Source: Vibrio maritimus (lineage in GTDB: Bacteria; Pseudomonadota; Gammaproteobacteria; Enterobacterales; Vibrionaceae). Taken from it: a stretch of DNA of 64,000 nucleotides. Positions 53,409-61,651 of the stretch are shown piece after piece (within the stretch, counting starts at the first letter, position 1; each line of letters starts with the position of its first letter). Both the position numbers and the translations under genes were made by a program. The DNA lies in NCBI RefSeq assembly GCF_021441885.1, contig NZ_CP090438.1, forward strand, positions 1,860,001 to 1,924,000, given 5' to 3'. The notes beneath the pieces were generated by a model that was given only the letters and a program-made list of their open reading frames with translations, was not told where the DNA came from and did not search any database.

Positions 53409-55103
53409 TTACGAGTTATCAGATGCGGCGTCTTTTACCATATGCAAATGCACATCTTGTTGTGGGAATGGGATCGAGATGCCCTCGCGATCAAATCTAA
53501 GTTTGACCTCTTTAGTGATGTCCCAATACACATCCCAATAGTCATCTGTTTTAACCCAAGGTCTGACGATAAAATCGACCGACGAAGTATTCAAGGTATG
53601 TACTTTAATATTGGGCTCTGGGGATTTCAGAACGGCTGGATGAGCATGAACGATATCAGTTAAGACCTGCTCTGCTTTAAGTAAGTCATCGCCGTAGCCA
53701 ATACCAAATATCATGTCTACGCGTCGAGTACGTTCGTGTGTGACATTCTTGATGACGTCACCCCAAATCTTGCTATTTGGAACGATGATAATCTGGTTGT
53801 CGAAGGTTCGTATAGTCGTGTTTACTAGACTCATATGGCTCACCTTGCCATCTACGCCACCCGCAAATACAAAATCCCCCACATCGAAAGGACGGTAAAT
53901 TAGAAGCATCATACCAGCTGCAAAGTTCGACAACGTGTCTTGGAGTGCGAAACCAATAATGACACCCGCAATACCGAAACCGGTTAGGATTGGTGCAAGA
54001 TTCAGACCGATCTGCGACAGCCCCACCATAATACCGATAACCCAAACGATGTTACCTGACATCGAAACAAAGAAGTTTTGCATCAGATGGGACAGTTTGA
54101 GGTTTTTATTGATTACCGCCTTCGAGACAACTTTTCGTACAAGCCTTACTATCGCTCGGGTTACGAACAAGATGAGTAGAAAGATAAGTACCTGGAACAA
54201 CTGCTGTGGAGCATTATCTGCGAGCCAATCAACAGCTTGACTCCACCAATGGCTTAATAGGGAAAACAATACTTTGGCATCGAGGATATCTTGTGTAATG
54301 TTGCCAGTAATGGAGAAAACCTGACGCTTATACTCAGACGTATCTAGTCCAACTTCATCACCCAACACAATGAGGTTTCTTAAGCTTTTTGTCTCGATGC
54401 TTAGGCGCTGTTTAAGAATCAGCTGGCTCGTTTGCAGCCCTGCTTTATCACCTTCTGGAGCTGATGCTATTTGCGTGCTGATTGCACTTGCTTGCTGTCC
54501 AAAATACTCAATAGACGCTGACGTTAAACGAAGGTTTTTACCAATAAGGACTTCAAACTCCGCTTCTGCTTCCTTGTCTTGTACATCCAGCTTTTCGAGC
54601 CATACTAGGTTTTGCCAGCTAGCGTCATAGGCTGAGTTCAAGTATTCCTGTAGCTCACTATAAGTGTTGAGAATGGACAACTTGCTCTCGTCTTTAGCAG
54701 CGTTAAACTGCTCTGTCACCTCTTCAATCTTCTTCTCGAGGTAAACTTTTGCTCCCGTCGTATATTTCTGTTGGACTCGAACCTGTTCGATCAGCATGTC
54801 TTTCGGCAATGAATCAGCGTCAATGGCATTACCAATCACTTCTCGAAGTTCATTGTTCTTGTTGAATAAGCGAAACTGAATCGCGTCTTTTTGATCACCA
54901 CTCGTCACTTTTAAAGATTCGGATAAATCACGAATTTCGCCATTCACACGTGCCAACGCAGCTTCCGCTTTAGAGGTTGCAGGCGATGCTGTTTGAGCAG
55001 GTTCACTTTCTGCGTATAACAATCCGCTGAAACAAGTCAATGACAGTGAAAAAAGTAGCGCAGCCCATATACGTCGGGATGGAAAAGAAGAAGGAACACT
55101 CAT
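53409..55103 (-). CDS. MscS-family mechanosensitive channel with coiled-coil periplasmic domain
   Basis: 564 residues. Signal peptide (about 1-31), then about 230 residues of charged helices, likely a periplasmic coiled coil. Membrane segments lie around residues 300-385, and the pore helix and hinge are FALQDTLSNFAAGMMLLIYRPFDVGDFV. The beta domain follows (NSKIWGDVIKNVTHERTRRVDM) and the C-terminal part ends WDITKEVKLRFDREGISIPFPQQ. Gates under membrane tension and protects in hypo-osmotic shock. Confidence 0.94.
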   Translation of the reverse strand: MSVPSSFPSRRIWAALLFSLSLTCFSGLLYAESEPAQTASPATSKAEAALARVNGEIRDLSESLKVTSGDQKDAIQFRLFNKNNELREVIGNAIDADSLPKDMLIEQVRVQQKYTTGAKVYLEKKIEEVTEQFNAAKDESKLSILNTYSELQEYLNSAYDASWQNLVWLEKLDVQDKEAEAEFEVLIGKNLRLTSASIEYFGQQASAISTQIASAPEGDKAGLQTSQLILKQRLSIETKSLRNLIVLGDEVGLDTSEYKRQVFSITGNITQDILDAKVLFSLLSHWWSQAVDWLADNAPQQLFQVLIFLLILFVTRAIVRLVRKVVSKAVINKNLKLSHLMQNFFVSMSGNIVWVIGIMVGLSQIGLNLAPILTGFGIAGVIIGFALQDTLSNFAAGMMLLIYRPFDVGDFVFAGGVDGKVSHMSLVNTTIRTFDNQIIIVPNSKIWGDVIKNVTHERTRRVDMIFGIGYGDDLLKAEQVLTDIVHAHPAVLKSPEPNIKVHTLNTSSVDFIVRPWVKTDDYWDVYWDITKEVKLRFDREGISIPFPQQDVHLHMVKDAASDNS

Positions 55104-55286
55104 TCAAAACTCCTTGAAGGTGCTAGTTTTTTTATTAGTTACCTAATAATAGAACACTATTGCTCACTGCCTACCATCTCTAAATTGAGATTGTCTATAT
55201 GATCACCGTCTATCACCAATAGCCTACCTTTAAAAATCTAACCATCGACTATGCTTAAGAAGATTCTCACTTCAAAGGAGTTACAC

Positions 55287-55538
55287 ATGGGCATTATCTC
55301 ATGGATTGTTCTAGGACTGATTGCAGGCGCCTTAGCAAAATGGTTGATGCCGGGGAATGATGGTGGTGGCTGGATTGCGACTATGCTTCTCGGAATTGCT
55401 GGCGCTTTTGTTGGTGGTTTTATCGGTGGTTTCTTAGGTTTTGGCGGAGCTAGCGGAGTGAATATTGGCAGTATCATCACAGCAACGCTTGGTGCTTTCA
55501 TACTGCTGTTCGTATATAACCGCTTCCTTAAGAACTGA
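55287..55538 (+). CDS. GlsB/YeaQ/YmgE family membrane protein
   Basis: 83 residues from ATG 55287 after AAAGGAG; the frame upstream to 55251 includes the ribosome-binding site. Three glycine-rich helices: MGIISWIVLGLIAGALAKWL, ATMLLGIAGAFVGGFIGGFLGFGG and a third near the end. A small stress-associated transglycosylase-associated family. Followed by a strong palindrome. Confidence 0.93.
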   Translation: MGIISWIVLGLIAGALAKWLMPGNDGGGWIATMLLGIAGAFVGGFIGGFLGFGGASGVNIGSIITATLGAFILLFVYNRFLKN

Positions 55539-55566
55539 GCAACGAGAACTTTTATTGGATGCTAAC

Positions 55567-55598
55567 AAGAGAGCCAACGCTAGCGTTGGCTCTCTTTT
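55567..55598. terminator. Bidirectional terminator, perfect 30-base palindrome
   Basis: Fourteen-base arms AAGAGAGCCAACGC (55567-55580) and GCGTTGGCTCTCTT (55583-55596) meet at TA, so the whole 30 bases are one perfect palindrome. It lies between the convergent ends of the GlsB-like gene and the small secreted peptide gene and serves both. Confidence 0.87.
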
Positions 55599-55607
55599 AC
55601 ATGTTGG

Positions 55608-55763
55608 TTAAAGCTTCTTGGTGTTCTTAGGACACGTAGTAAGATTAGTGGTTATTACCTGTCCAGATTCCAACTGACAAATTGTGCCAGGTGCTCCACC
55701 ATTTTCCGCTAAGCTGGAAAATGTTACCAACATCAGACCTACAGCGATAAGTAGTGACTTCAT
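55608..55763 (-). CDS. Small secreted two-cysteine peptide
   Basis: 51 residues. ATG 55763 is preceded by GGAGAGGAAGA, a strong ribosome-binding site. MKSLLIAVGLMLVTFSSLA is a clear signal peptide, with cleavage likely after SLA. The mature peptide of about 32 residues (from ENGGAPGTICQLESGQ) has two cysteines (Cys29 and Cys44) that could form one disulfide, and a basic end KNTKKL. A terminator lies ten bases past the stop. I know no family. The combination of ribosome-binding site, signal peptide and terminator makes it a real gene in my view. Confidence 0.7.
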   Translation of the reverse strand: MKSLLIAVGLMLVTFSSLAENGGAPGTICQLESGQVITTNLTTCPKNTKKL

Positions 55764-56018
55764 TCTTCCTCTCCTTGATTAACAGAATGAATTACGGAAA
55801 CACCGCTTTATTAGATCCCGCTTACATAAACTAGGAAATGGATTGTCACTATCAAACATTTTTATCAATGAGAGGAATGCTCTTTGATGTATGCATACAT
55901 CCGGTGAATGCATGAGTTCCCATAGATACAGTCTGGTTCTTTTGTAAAATCTATATATTCGGGGATAACGGAGCCTAATTGAGTACTCGATGAAAACACT
56001 CAAGGGGCTGATATCACA
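55764..56018. other. Intergenic region with no supported gene
   Basis: 255 AT-rich bases between the small secreted peptide and the GNAT gene. A 74-codon minus frame exists (55779-56003), but it has no family resemblance, an implausible cysteine- and arginine-rich composition and no ribosome-binding site. Promoter for the secreted peptide is expected here. Confidence 0.5.
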
Positions 56019-56456
56019 TTAAATATCCAAATTTGCGGAAGAGTTAAACGAATACATCTTCACTTCCTGACGCACCTCCCACCCCATAGACTTATAAAAC
56101 ATCTGAGCCTGTTCATTCTCAGTATTCACGAATAGATGGGTTTTACTGATCCCAATGTGGGCGAAGGCGTTGGTTACTTTTTCAACCAAGGATTTTCCGA
56201 TGCGTTTGCCACGATAATCTGCCCCAACCGCAAGATGCTGAAGGTATCCACGCCGACCATCAGTACCCGCAAGCACTGCACCCACAATCTTGCCATGGAC
56301 AATGGCGACAAAACTCATGTTCGGGTTTTTATCGAGATACGAGGTGACGTTTTCTCGACTGTCAGCCTCACGAATCAACATATGTTCAGTCTCTTGCCAC
56401 AGCGCCATCACAGCATCATAGTCGGCGACTTGCATTTCACGATACGACACGTTCAC
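56019..56456 (-). CDS. GNAT-family N-acetyltransferase (YpeA/RimI-like)
   Basis: 145 residues. MNVSYREMQVADYDAVMALWQETE starts the fold, and LAVGADYRGKRIGKSLVEKVTNAF is the acetyl-CoA loop; VNTENEQAQMFYKSMGWEVRQEVKMYSF ends it. Substrate unknown. Its start overlaps the upstream ABM gene by 20 bases, so the two are coupled. Confidence 0.9.
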   Translation of the reverse strand: MNVSYREMQVADYDAVMALWQETEHMLIREADSRENVTSYLDKNPNMSFVAIVHGKIVGAVLAGTDGRRGYLQHLAVGADYRGKRIGKSLVEKVTNAFAHIGISKTHLFVNTENEQAQMFYKSMGWEVRQEVKMYSFNSSANLDI

Positions 56457-56739
56457 TTGAGTAACTCCTTTTTACCTCAACGACTTCAACGGTGTAATTT
56501 ACATACCACTTATCTTTACCTAAGTGCTGAGCCTTTCTATGTAATGGGTCATCACGCCATCGCGCGATATCTTGCTCACTAACCCAGTAAGATATGGCTA
56601 ACTCTTGATTACCCTCACTGCTGCTGACAAAGTCTATACATCCGTATTTTGACATGGCGAGATCACGCAGTTGATTGGCGTAAAGAGAATACTCCTTATC
56701 CAGAGTTCGAATAGTAGCTTTAAAGATGACGGCAAACAA
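56437..56739 (-). CDS. ABM-domain (antibiotic biosynthesis monooxygenase fold) protein
   Basis: 100 residues: FAVIFKATIRTLDKEYSLYANQLRDLAMSKYGCIDFVSS, ELAISYWVSEQDIARWRDDPLHRKAQHLG and KWYVNYTVEVVEV give the dimeric alpha-beta barrel pattern of the ABM family. Enzymatic activity is not established. Overlaps the GNAT gene downstream. Confidence 0.87.
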   Translation of the reverse strand: MFAVIFKATIRTLDKEYSLYANQLRDLAMSKYGCIDFVSSSEGNQELAISYWVSEQDIARWRDDPLHRKAQHLGKDKWYVNYTVEVVEVKRSYSSERVVS

Positions 56740-56794
56740 ATCTAGCTCCTTGCTCTGTTTGTCGATATTAGACGGGGTTCAGTATTGAGCTGTA

Positions 56795-57214
56795 TCAGGT
56801 GCAGTCGTACCTAGCTTCCATGTCTGATACCACTTTCATGAGAAGATCCTCTAGTGCTGAACGATCAATTTTTTCCAAATTCGTGATGTAAAGGCATGAC
56901 TTAGCAGTTTTTACTTTGCCCAACGCGGCTAACTCTTTCTGAAATTTTTCAAAGCCTTGCATTATATAGATAGTCGTGTTGCTCTTTCTCGGAGAGAAAC
57001 CCGTCATCAACCAAGAATACGTTCCGCGCGTGTTAGTGTATCGGTATTCTCCAAATCCGATAATACTCTCTCCCCACATAACTGGCTTGCGGCCTGTGAT
57101 TTGAGTGAACATTGTGAGTAATGTCTCAGCATCCGCACGGCGCTGCTTATGTTCTACACTTTGGATAAATTCGACAGGGCTTGCGTCTGACGGTCGAGTT
57201 TTTAGCGATGACAT
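56795..57214 (-). CDS. DUF1801 (YdhG-like) protein
   Basis: 139 residues. SPVEFIQSVEHKQRRADAETLLTMFTQITGRKPVMWGESIIGFGEYRYT is typical of DUF1801, followed by the DUF5655-like C-terminal KSCLYITNLEKIDRSALEDLLMKVVSDM. Function unknown. ATG 57214 follows a GGGAG site. Confidence 0.87.
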   Translation of the reverse strand: MSSLKTRPSDASPVEFIQSVEHKQRRADAETLLTMFTQITGRKPVMWGESIIGFGEYRYTNTRGTYSWLMTGFSPRKSNTTIYIMQGFEKFQKELAALGKVKTAKSCLYITNLEKIDRSALEDLLMKVVSDMEARYDCT

Positions 57215-57247
57215 ACATGACTCCCAATTAGCTCACCTCATCAAAGC

Positions 57248-59152
57248 TTAAACGTTTTTGTATCTATGGTCATAGAAATTGAAGATATGTTTAAGAGTCC
57301 AATCTCGGTAACGGTCAGCCTCAATTAGAATATCATGGCGTGCATGAGGAACAGTTAACATTCGAGAGCTTACACAGCGCTCATTAAACAGATCCTGTGC
57401 TTGGTTAGCTACAACGTTGTCAGCTTCTGGCTGGATGATGAGTATTGGCGTCGTGATAGACTTTGCATAGTGCAAACACTGCTTCCCCGCCGCCATCGCT
57501 TCAGTAATCCATTTTGGACTGACTCCGCCAAGTCGCAAATGAGGATTTTGGATTAACAGATCACTGTACGCTTGAAATCGCGCCTTACTAGTCGTGTGAT
57601 CATTGTTTTCAAACGACTTAGCGACAAATGCCGTTTGTGTCGGTGCGTAGTGAGGCGTTTTCTGTAGCTGACTGATGACTTTAATGGTTGCTGAGTGAAG
57701 TCCGCCCACAACTTTAGGCAGTTTTAAACCAAACATGGGACTAGTAAGTACACATGATTTTACCTTATTACGCTTGGTTGCTAGATATTGTGTAGCTACA
57801 GCTCCGCCCATTGAATGCGCCAACATTTCGATGTCACCATGACCACCTTGCTCGTGAACAACGGTCTCGATAAAAGTCGCCAAGTCTTCCACATAACGGC
57901 TAAAATCATCGATATGCCCTAGCTCTGACTCCTCAGCCAGGCGTTCAGACTCCCCTTGACCTCGGTGATCGTAAGTGTAAATACTAAAATACTGACTGAG
58001 CTCATGAATCAGCTCTTGATACTTCCAAAACGTTTCATTTCGTCCTTGCACCAACACTATCGCTCTCTGAAGGTGGTTGGGATTAACGTTGATCCACTCA
58101 ATGTTCACGCCAGCTTCACCCACAAACTGTCCACTCGTGCGAGATGCCCACGTAGTCTCTATCTGTTCACCATGAAATGTCTTTGAAGAAAACTCCGAGG
58201 TTTGTATCTTGTAGCGCTTATAAGGCTTATACGGAATGTCGAGTTTTCTTCCCACACTCTCAACGAAAAGACGTCCCAGGCGCACACCATGCATATAGTC
58301 AGAGTCCAATTGTTTCTTAGTGCTACCTATAACAGACGAGTGCAATGTTCTGTCGGGAGAAATCTCGTAGATTTCGACATCGTCTGGTGGTGAAGCTAGA
58401 AAACGTTGTGTCTGGCGATAGCTCTCTTCATGCTTAATCAACATGGTCGACAGCTCTGTTAGCGCTTTCGATGGCGCGCGTTTCAGAAATGCTTCAAGCA
58501 TCGGATGGTGCTCTTCAAAATCTATTGGCATAGTTCTGATGACGACAATATGTTTATAGCCTCGTCGGTAAGCCTCTTCCACGGGAATGGGCGCAGCGAT
58601 ACCGCCATCAAACCAACGGGTGTCATCAAATACTACCGGGCGTTTATGAAGTGCTGGGATCGCACAAGAAGCGCTTAGTACATGCTTCCAGTTCTCCCGA
58701 GTGACATCAAAACAAGTGCTGGTCAACTCGGTGCCATGGGTTGCCACTGCAACAACCTGCTTGGTCTTCAAAAAGTCTGCACCTTTGTCCCAATTAAGTG
58801 GAATTCTCGACTCGGCACTATTAACAAGAAAATCCAGGTCTAGCCCTTCACCACTTAGCAGATACTTCGCCAAGGTGAAGAACTCCGGATGACGAGTCGC
58901 TTCTGCAATCACCTTGTAGGCATGACCTTGGTGACCACAGATATAGGAAGCGAGATTGAGTGAGCCGGCCGATGTGCCAATGAGTAGATCGAAAGGATTA
59001 AACTCCGCACGTAAAAAAGCATCAAGTACGCCAGCGGTGAATATCCCTCGCTGCCCACCACCTTCTGTCACCAGAGCGATCTTTTCAACGTGACGTTGCT
59101 CTAGCATGAAGTTGTCATGGTGCTTATTGCTTATTACGTATCGCTTACCCAT
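57248..59152 (-). CDS. Two-headed lipase: patatin (YjjU-like) fused to PldB-like lysophospholipase
   Basis: 634 residues in one uninterrupted frame. Residues 20-310 are a patatin domain close to E. coli YjjU: oxyanion loop TEGGGQRGIFTAG (29-41), nucleophile Ser61 in GTSAGS, dyad partner in DGG (182-184). Residues 350-634 are an alpha/beta hydrolase close to E. coli PldB: GRNETFWKYQEL, YDHRGQGESERL, GHIDDFSRYVEDL, nucleophile Ser447 in AHSMGG, Asp578 in PEADNVV and His606 in ARHDILIEAD. The linker is about 40 residues. No signal peptide, so presumably cytoplasmic or membrane-associated. Both catalytic sites look intact, suggesting successive removal of the two acyl chains of phospholipids. ATG 59152 follows GGAAAAAGA. 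Confidence 0.93.
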   Translation of the reverse strand: MGKRYVISNKHHDNFMLEQRHVEKIALVTEGGGQRGIFTAGVLDAFLRAEFNPFDLLIGTSAGSLNLASYICGHQGHAYKVIAEATRHPEFFTLAKYLLSGEGLDLDFLVNSAESRIPLNWDKGADFLKTKQVVAVATHGTELTSTCFDVTRENWKHVLSASCAIPALHKRPVVFDDTRWFDGGIAAPIPVEEAYRRGYKHIVVIRTMPIDFEEHHPMLEAFLKRAPSKALTELSTMLIKHEESYRQTQRFLASPPDDVEIYEISPDRTLHSSVIGSTKKQLDSDYMHGVRLGRLFVESVGRKLDIPYKPYKRYKIQTSEFSSKTFHGEQIETTWASRTSGQFVGEAGVNIEWINVNPNHLQRAIVLVQGRNETFWKYQELIHELSQYFSIYTYDHRGQGESERLAEESELGHIDDFSRYVEDLATFIETVVHEQGGHGDIEMLAHSMGGAVATQYLATKRNKVKSCVLTSPMFGLKLPKVVGGLHSATIKVISQLQKTPHYAPTQTAFVAKSFENNDHTTSKARFQAYSDLLIQNPHLRLGGVSPKWITEAMAAGKQCLHYAKSITTPILIIQPEADNVVANQAQDLFNERCVSSRMLTVPHARHDILIEADRYRDWTLKHIFNFYDHRYKNV

Positions 59153-59275
59153 TCTTTTTCCACTTTATTGATTTCATCGAGCTAAGACGCTTTCCCCATA
59201 AGTCTAAGGATAATATGGGGATAGTCGGGAAATAAATTCAAGAAAATTTAGGGCGCGTTAATTAACGTAAAACAC

Positions 59276-60322
59276 TCACGTGATCGCAGCCACAGCTACC
59301 TTCTTACCAAGACGGCTACTTTCCATAGCAAGCTCAATCAATCGAATAACTTGCAGCGCTTCTTCTGGTTTTACGGGAGGTTCAAGACCATCCTGAATCG
59401 ACGTAGCGAGTTGCTTAAAGTAGTCCTGATAAGCCCCAAGTTCAGTTTTTACTGCCTCTGAACCACCCTCTTGGTACAACGTGCCGTAGCTCTCATGTGT
59501 CTCTTCTGACCAATTTAGCGTATTGGGAAGCACGCCAGAGATTAGCTGCGCTTCTTGGGGATCAAAGCCACACTTCTCATAGTTTCCTAGCGTTCCTTTG
59601 ACGGTGAAACGCCGATTAGGTCCAGCATCAAACATATCACCATGCAAAATCGCCAGATGCTCTGGATAATGTAGAATCACATGAAAATAATCGACATTAG
59701 TCGAGTTTTCGCGTCGCATTTTGCACTCAGCGCTGACATAGTCCGGGACACCAAACAGCTCAACCGCTTGGTCAATAAGATGGGAACCGAGATCGAATAA
59801 GATCCCACCACCATCGGTCGTTTGCTCGCGCCAGCGTTGACGAACTTGTGGTCGGAAACGGTCATAGTGGGATTCAAAATGTTTGATATCCCCAAGCTTC
59901 TCTTCTTCAATCAACTTTTTGACTGTAAGAAAGTCACCATCCCAACGCCGGTTATGATAGATGCTCAAAACTCGATTCTGCTTTTTCGCGATTTCAATTA
60001 AGGCTTCTCCGTCTTCAATACGGGTCACAAACGGTTTCTCAATCACCACATGTTTACCACTTTCCAGCGCTAGCTTCGCCAACTCAAAATGAACATGGTT
60101 AGGGGCGGTAATGATGACTAACTCTGCATCCGTATCCTCGATCATCGAGATTGCGCTGGCGTAATGTGTAACATCTGAAAATGCACTATTGACTTCATCC
60201 GCTTGACTGGTGCTGATGGCAGTCAGTTCAAATTCAGGCAAGGTGGTGATGAATGGGATCTGGAACGTTTTGGCCGAAAATCCATATCCGATGATGGCTG
60301 TTTTAATTCTATTTTGTGTCAT
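59276..60322 (-). CDS. Gfo/Idh/MocA-family oxidoreductase
   Basis: NAD(P)-dependent sugar or polyol oxidoreductase, 348 residues. Nucleotide loop IGYGFSAKTFQIP at residues 12-24, catalytic EKP in GKHVVIEKPFVT, SIYHNRRWDGDFLTVKK and FDLGSHLIDQAVELFG. Similar to E. coli YhhX/YdgJ. Divergent from the DeoR regulator gene, with 297 bases between; the regulator is probably its controller. Confidence 0.92.
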   Translation of the reverse strand: MTQNRIKTAIIGYGFSAKTFQIPFITTLPEFELTAISTSQADEVNSAFSDVTHYASAISMIEDTDAELVIITAPNHVHFELAKLALESGKHVVIEKPFVTRIEDGEALIEIAKKQNRVLSIYHNRRWDGDFLTVKKLIEEEKLGDIKHFESHYDRFRPQVRQRWREQTTDGGGILFDLGSHLIDQAVELFGVPDYVSAECKMRRENSTNVDYFHVILHYPEHLAILHGDMFDAGPNRRFTVKGTLGNYEKCGFDPQEAQLISGVLPNTLNWSEETHESYGTLYQEGGSEAVKTELGAYQDYFKQLATSIQDGLEPPVKPEEALQVIRLIELAMESSRLGKKVAVAAIT

Positions 60323-60366
60323 TGAACACTCTCTTTATTGATTAGTGACTGCGGCATCATCAGCAT

Positions 60367-60583
60367 TTCACTTAAGCGAAAGCCTTCATTTTTCAATTAA
60401 AGTAACTTAAAAAATGCAAATTAACTTACAAAACCGCATAAACACGAACCATATTGCACATTAACTTACGTAATTTCAAGTTCAATCACGAACAAAGTGC
60501 TAGTTCGGGCTTTTAACAACGAGTTAGCAAGTCAAGATAAGTGGTTTTACGCACATATAAGTATTTATTGATATTCACTTACG
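60367..60583. repeat. Repeated ACTTA-type motifs in the oxidoreductase/DeoR intergenic region
   Basis: Five related motifs in the same orientation: TTCACTTAAG (60367), AGTAACTTAA (60401), ATTAACTTAC (60420), ATTAACTTAC (60460) and TTCACTTACG (60574). The middle two extend to 15 bases, TGCAAATTAACTTAC and TGCACATTAACTTAC, one mismatch, starting 40 bases apart. DeoR-family proteins bind several spaced direct repeats, so these are likely operators for the adjacent regulator. Confidence 0.55.
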
Positions 60584-60619
60584 CTACAATGACAAGCAGA
60601 TACAGCAAAGGATCAGACA

Positions 60620-61375
60620 ATGACTCAAGAAGAACGATTGATAGCGATCGAAGAGCAGATAAAAAACCACGGAAAAGTCACCATCGAAGAGATCTGCCAA
60701 ACCTATGAAATCTCTTACGATTCAGCTCGGAGAGATTTGGTAAAACTTTCAGAGCGCCCGGGAGTATTGAGAATCCGAGGTGGCGCAATCTTAGATGAGA
60801 AAACCGTTAGTCTCTCATTTCATCAAAGGTCTGGTACGGATCCAATCAAGCTGCAGCTTGCCAAGTTTGCCGCTTCCCTCGTAGAAGAGGACGATATTGT
60901 TTTCCTCGACGCAGGCACGACGTGTACTGCCCTCGCTCAAAACCTCACAGTCAAATCAACAGTCATTACCAACTCAATTGAGAGCTTGAGTGCATTGAGT
61001 CATAAGCCCAATATTCGAAAAAGTGTGCTTGGTGGCGCATTCGATGACTTCTCACACGCCATCTTGGGCGATATGACCATTGAGCAGATAAAAAAATATC
61101 AGGCAAGCAAGGCGTTTATAGGCATTGGTGCGATATCAGAATCTGGCATCACTACCGATTTAGAGACCGATGCCAACCTGAAACTGGCGATGGCAAAGCA
61201 GTCTAAACAAGTAATTTGTGTGGTGGATAGTACTAAGTTCAACACGCAACTGATGTACCAGTCTTGCACATGGGCGGATATTGATATTGTCGTCACGAAT
61301 CAACGACCACCAGAGAACATCGTAAAGCAGATCGAGCTTCATGGCGTGGAGTTAATTGAGGTCTTTTCTGAGTAA
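60620..61375 (+). CDS. DeoR-family transcriptional regulator
   Basis: 251 residues. N-terminal winged helix (VTIEEICQTYEISYDSARRDLVKLSERPGVLRIRGGA, about residues 18-56), then the sugar-phosphate isomerase-like sensor domain with LDAGTTCTALAQNL, VITNSIESL, GGAFD and the AKQSKQVICVVDSTKF run. Probably senses a phosphorylated sugar and controls the divergent oxidoreductase. Terminator at 61496. Confidence 0.94.
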   Translation: MTQEERLIAIEEQIKNHGKVTIEEICQTYEISYDSARRDLVKLSERPGVLRIRGGAILDEKTVSLSFHQRSGTDPIKLQLAKFAASLVEEDDIVFLDAGTTCTALAQNLTVKSTVITNSIESLSALSHKPNIRKSVLGGAFDDFSHAILGDMTIEQIKKYQASKAFIGIGAISESGITTDLETDANLKLAMAKQSKQVICVVDSTKFNTQLMYQSCTWADIDIVVTNQRPPENIVKQIELHGVELIEVFSE

Positions 61376-61495
61376 GTTATGACAGATTTTTCCTACATAT
61401 GATTACCATTTGGTACAAGGCGTTACAAAAATAACGCTCACATAATAACCATAAATGTAATCTTAGTTTTCATAATGCTGACAAATGTATCATTT

Positions 61496-61522
61496 ACCCC
61501 TGACTCTGTGCAGGGGTTTTTT
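61496..61522 (+). terminator. Terminator of the DeoR-family gene
   Basis: The stem CCCCTG/CAGGGG (61497-61502 with 61511-61516) with an eight-base loop is followed by six T residues. Confidence 0.8.
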
Positions 61523-61568
61523 GTGTGTAATTCGCTCGTCCTCAAGGGGGATTAACAAGACATTTTAA

Positions 61569-61585
61569 TGCAAATGAGATTTGCA
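61569..61585 (+). promoter_or_regulatory. Palindrome upstream of the outer-membrane protein gene
   Basis: TGCAAAT-gag-ATTTGCA is a perfect inverted repeat with seven-base arms, 66 bases before the ATG at 61652. A transcription-factor operator is likely; I cannot name the regulator. Confidence 0.4.
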
Positions 61586-61651
61586 CCCGCCCAAGGGTTT
61601 AGCAAGGACGCATCTTTTTTTATTTAAAGTTGTTAGACAGGGTTAAGAAAA

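Noticed and set aside
55779..56003. Minus-strand ORF of 74 codons
   Set aside because: No ribosome-binding site, unlikely composition and no similarity; treated as non-coding.
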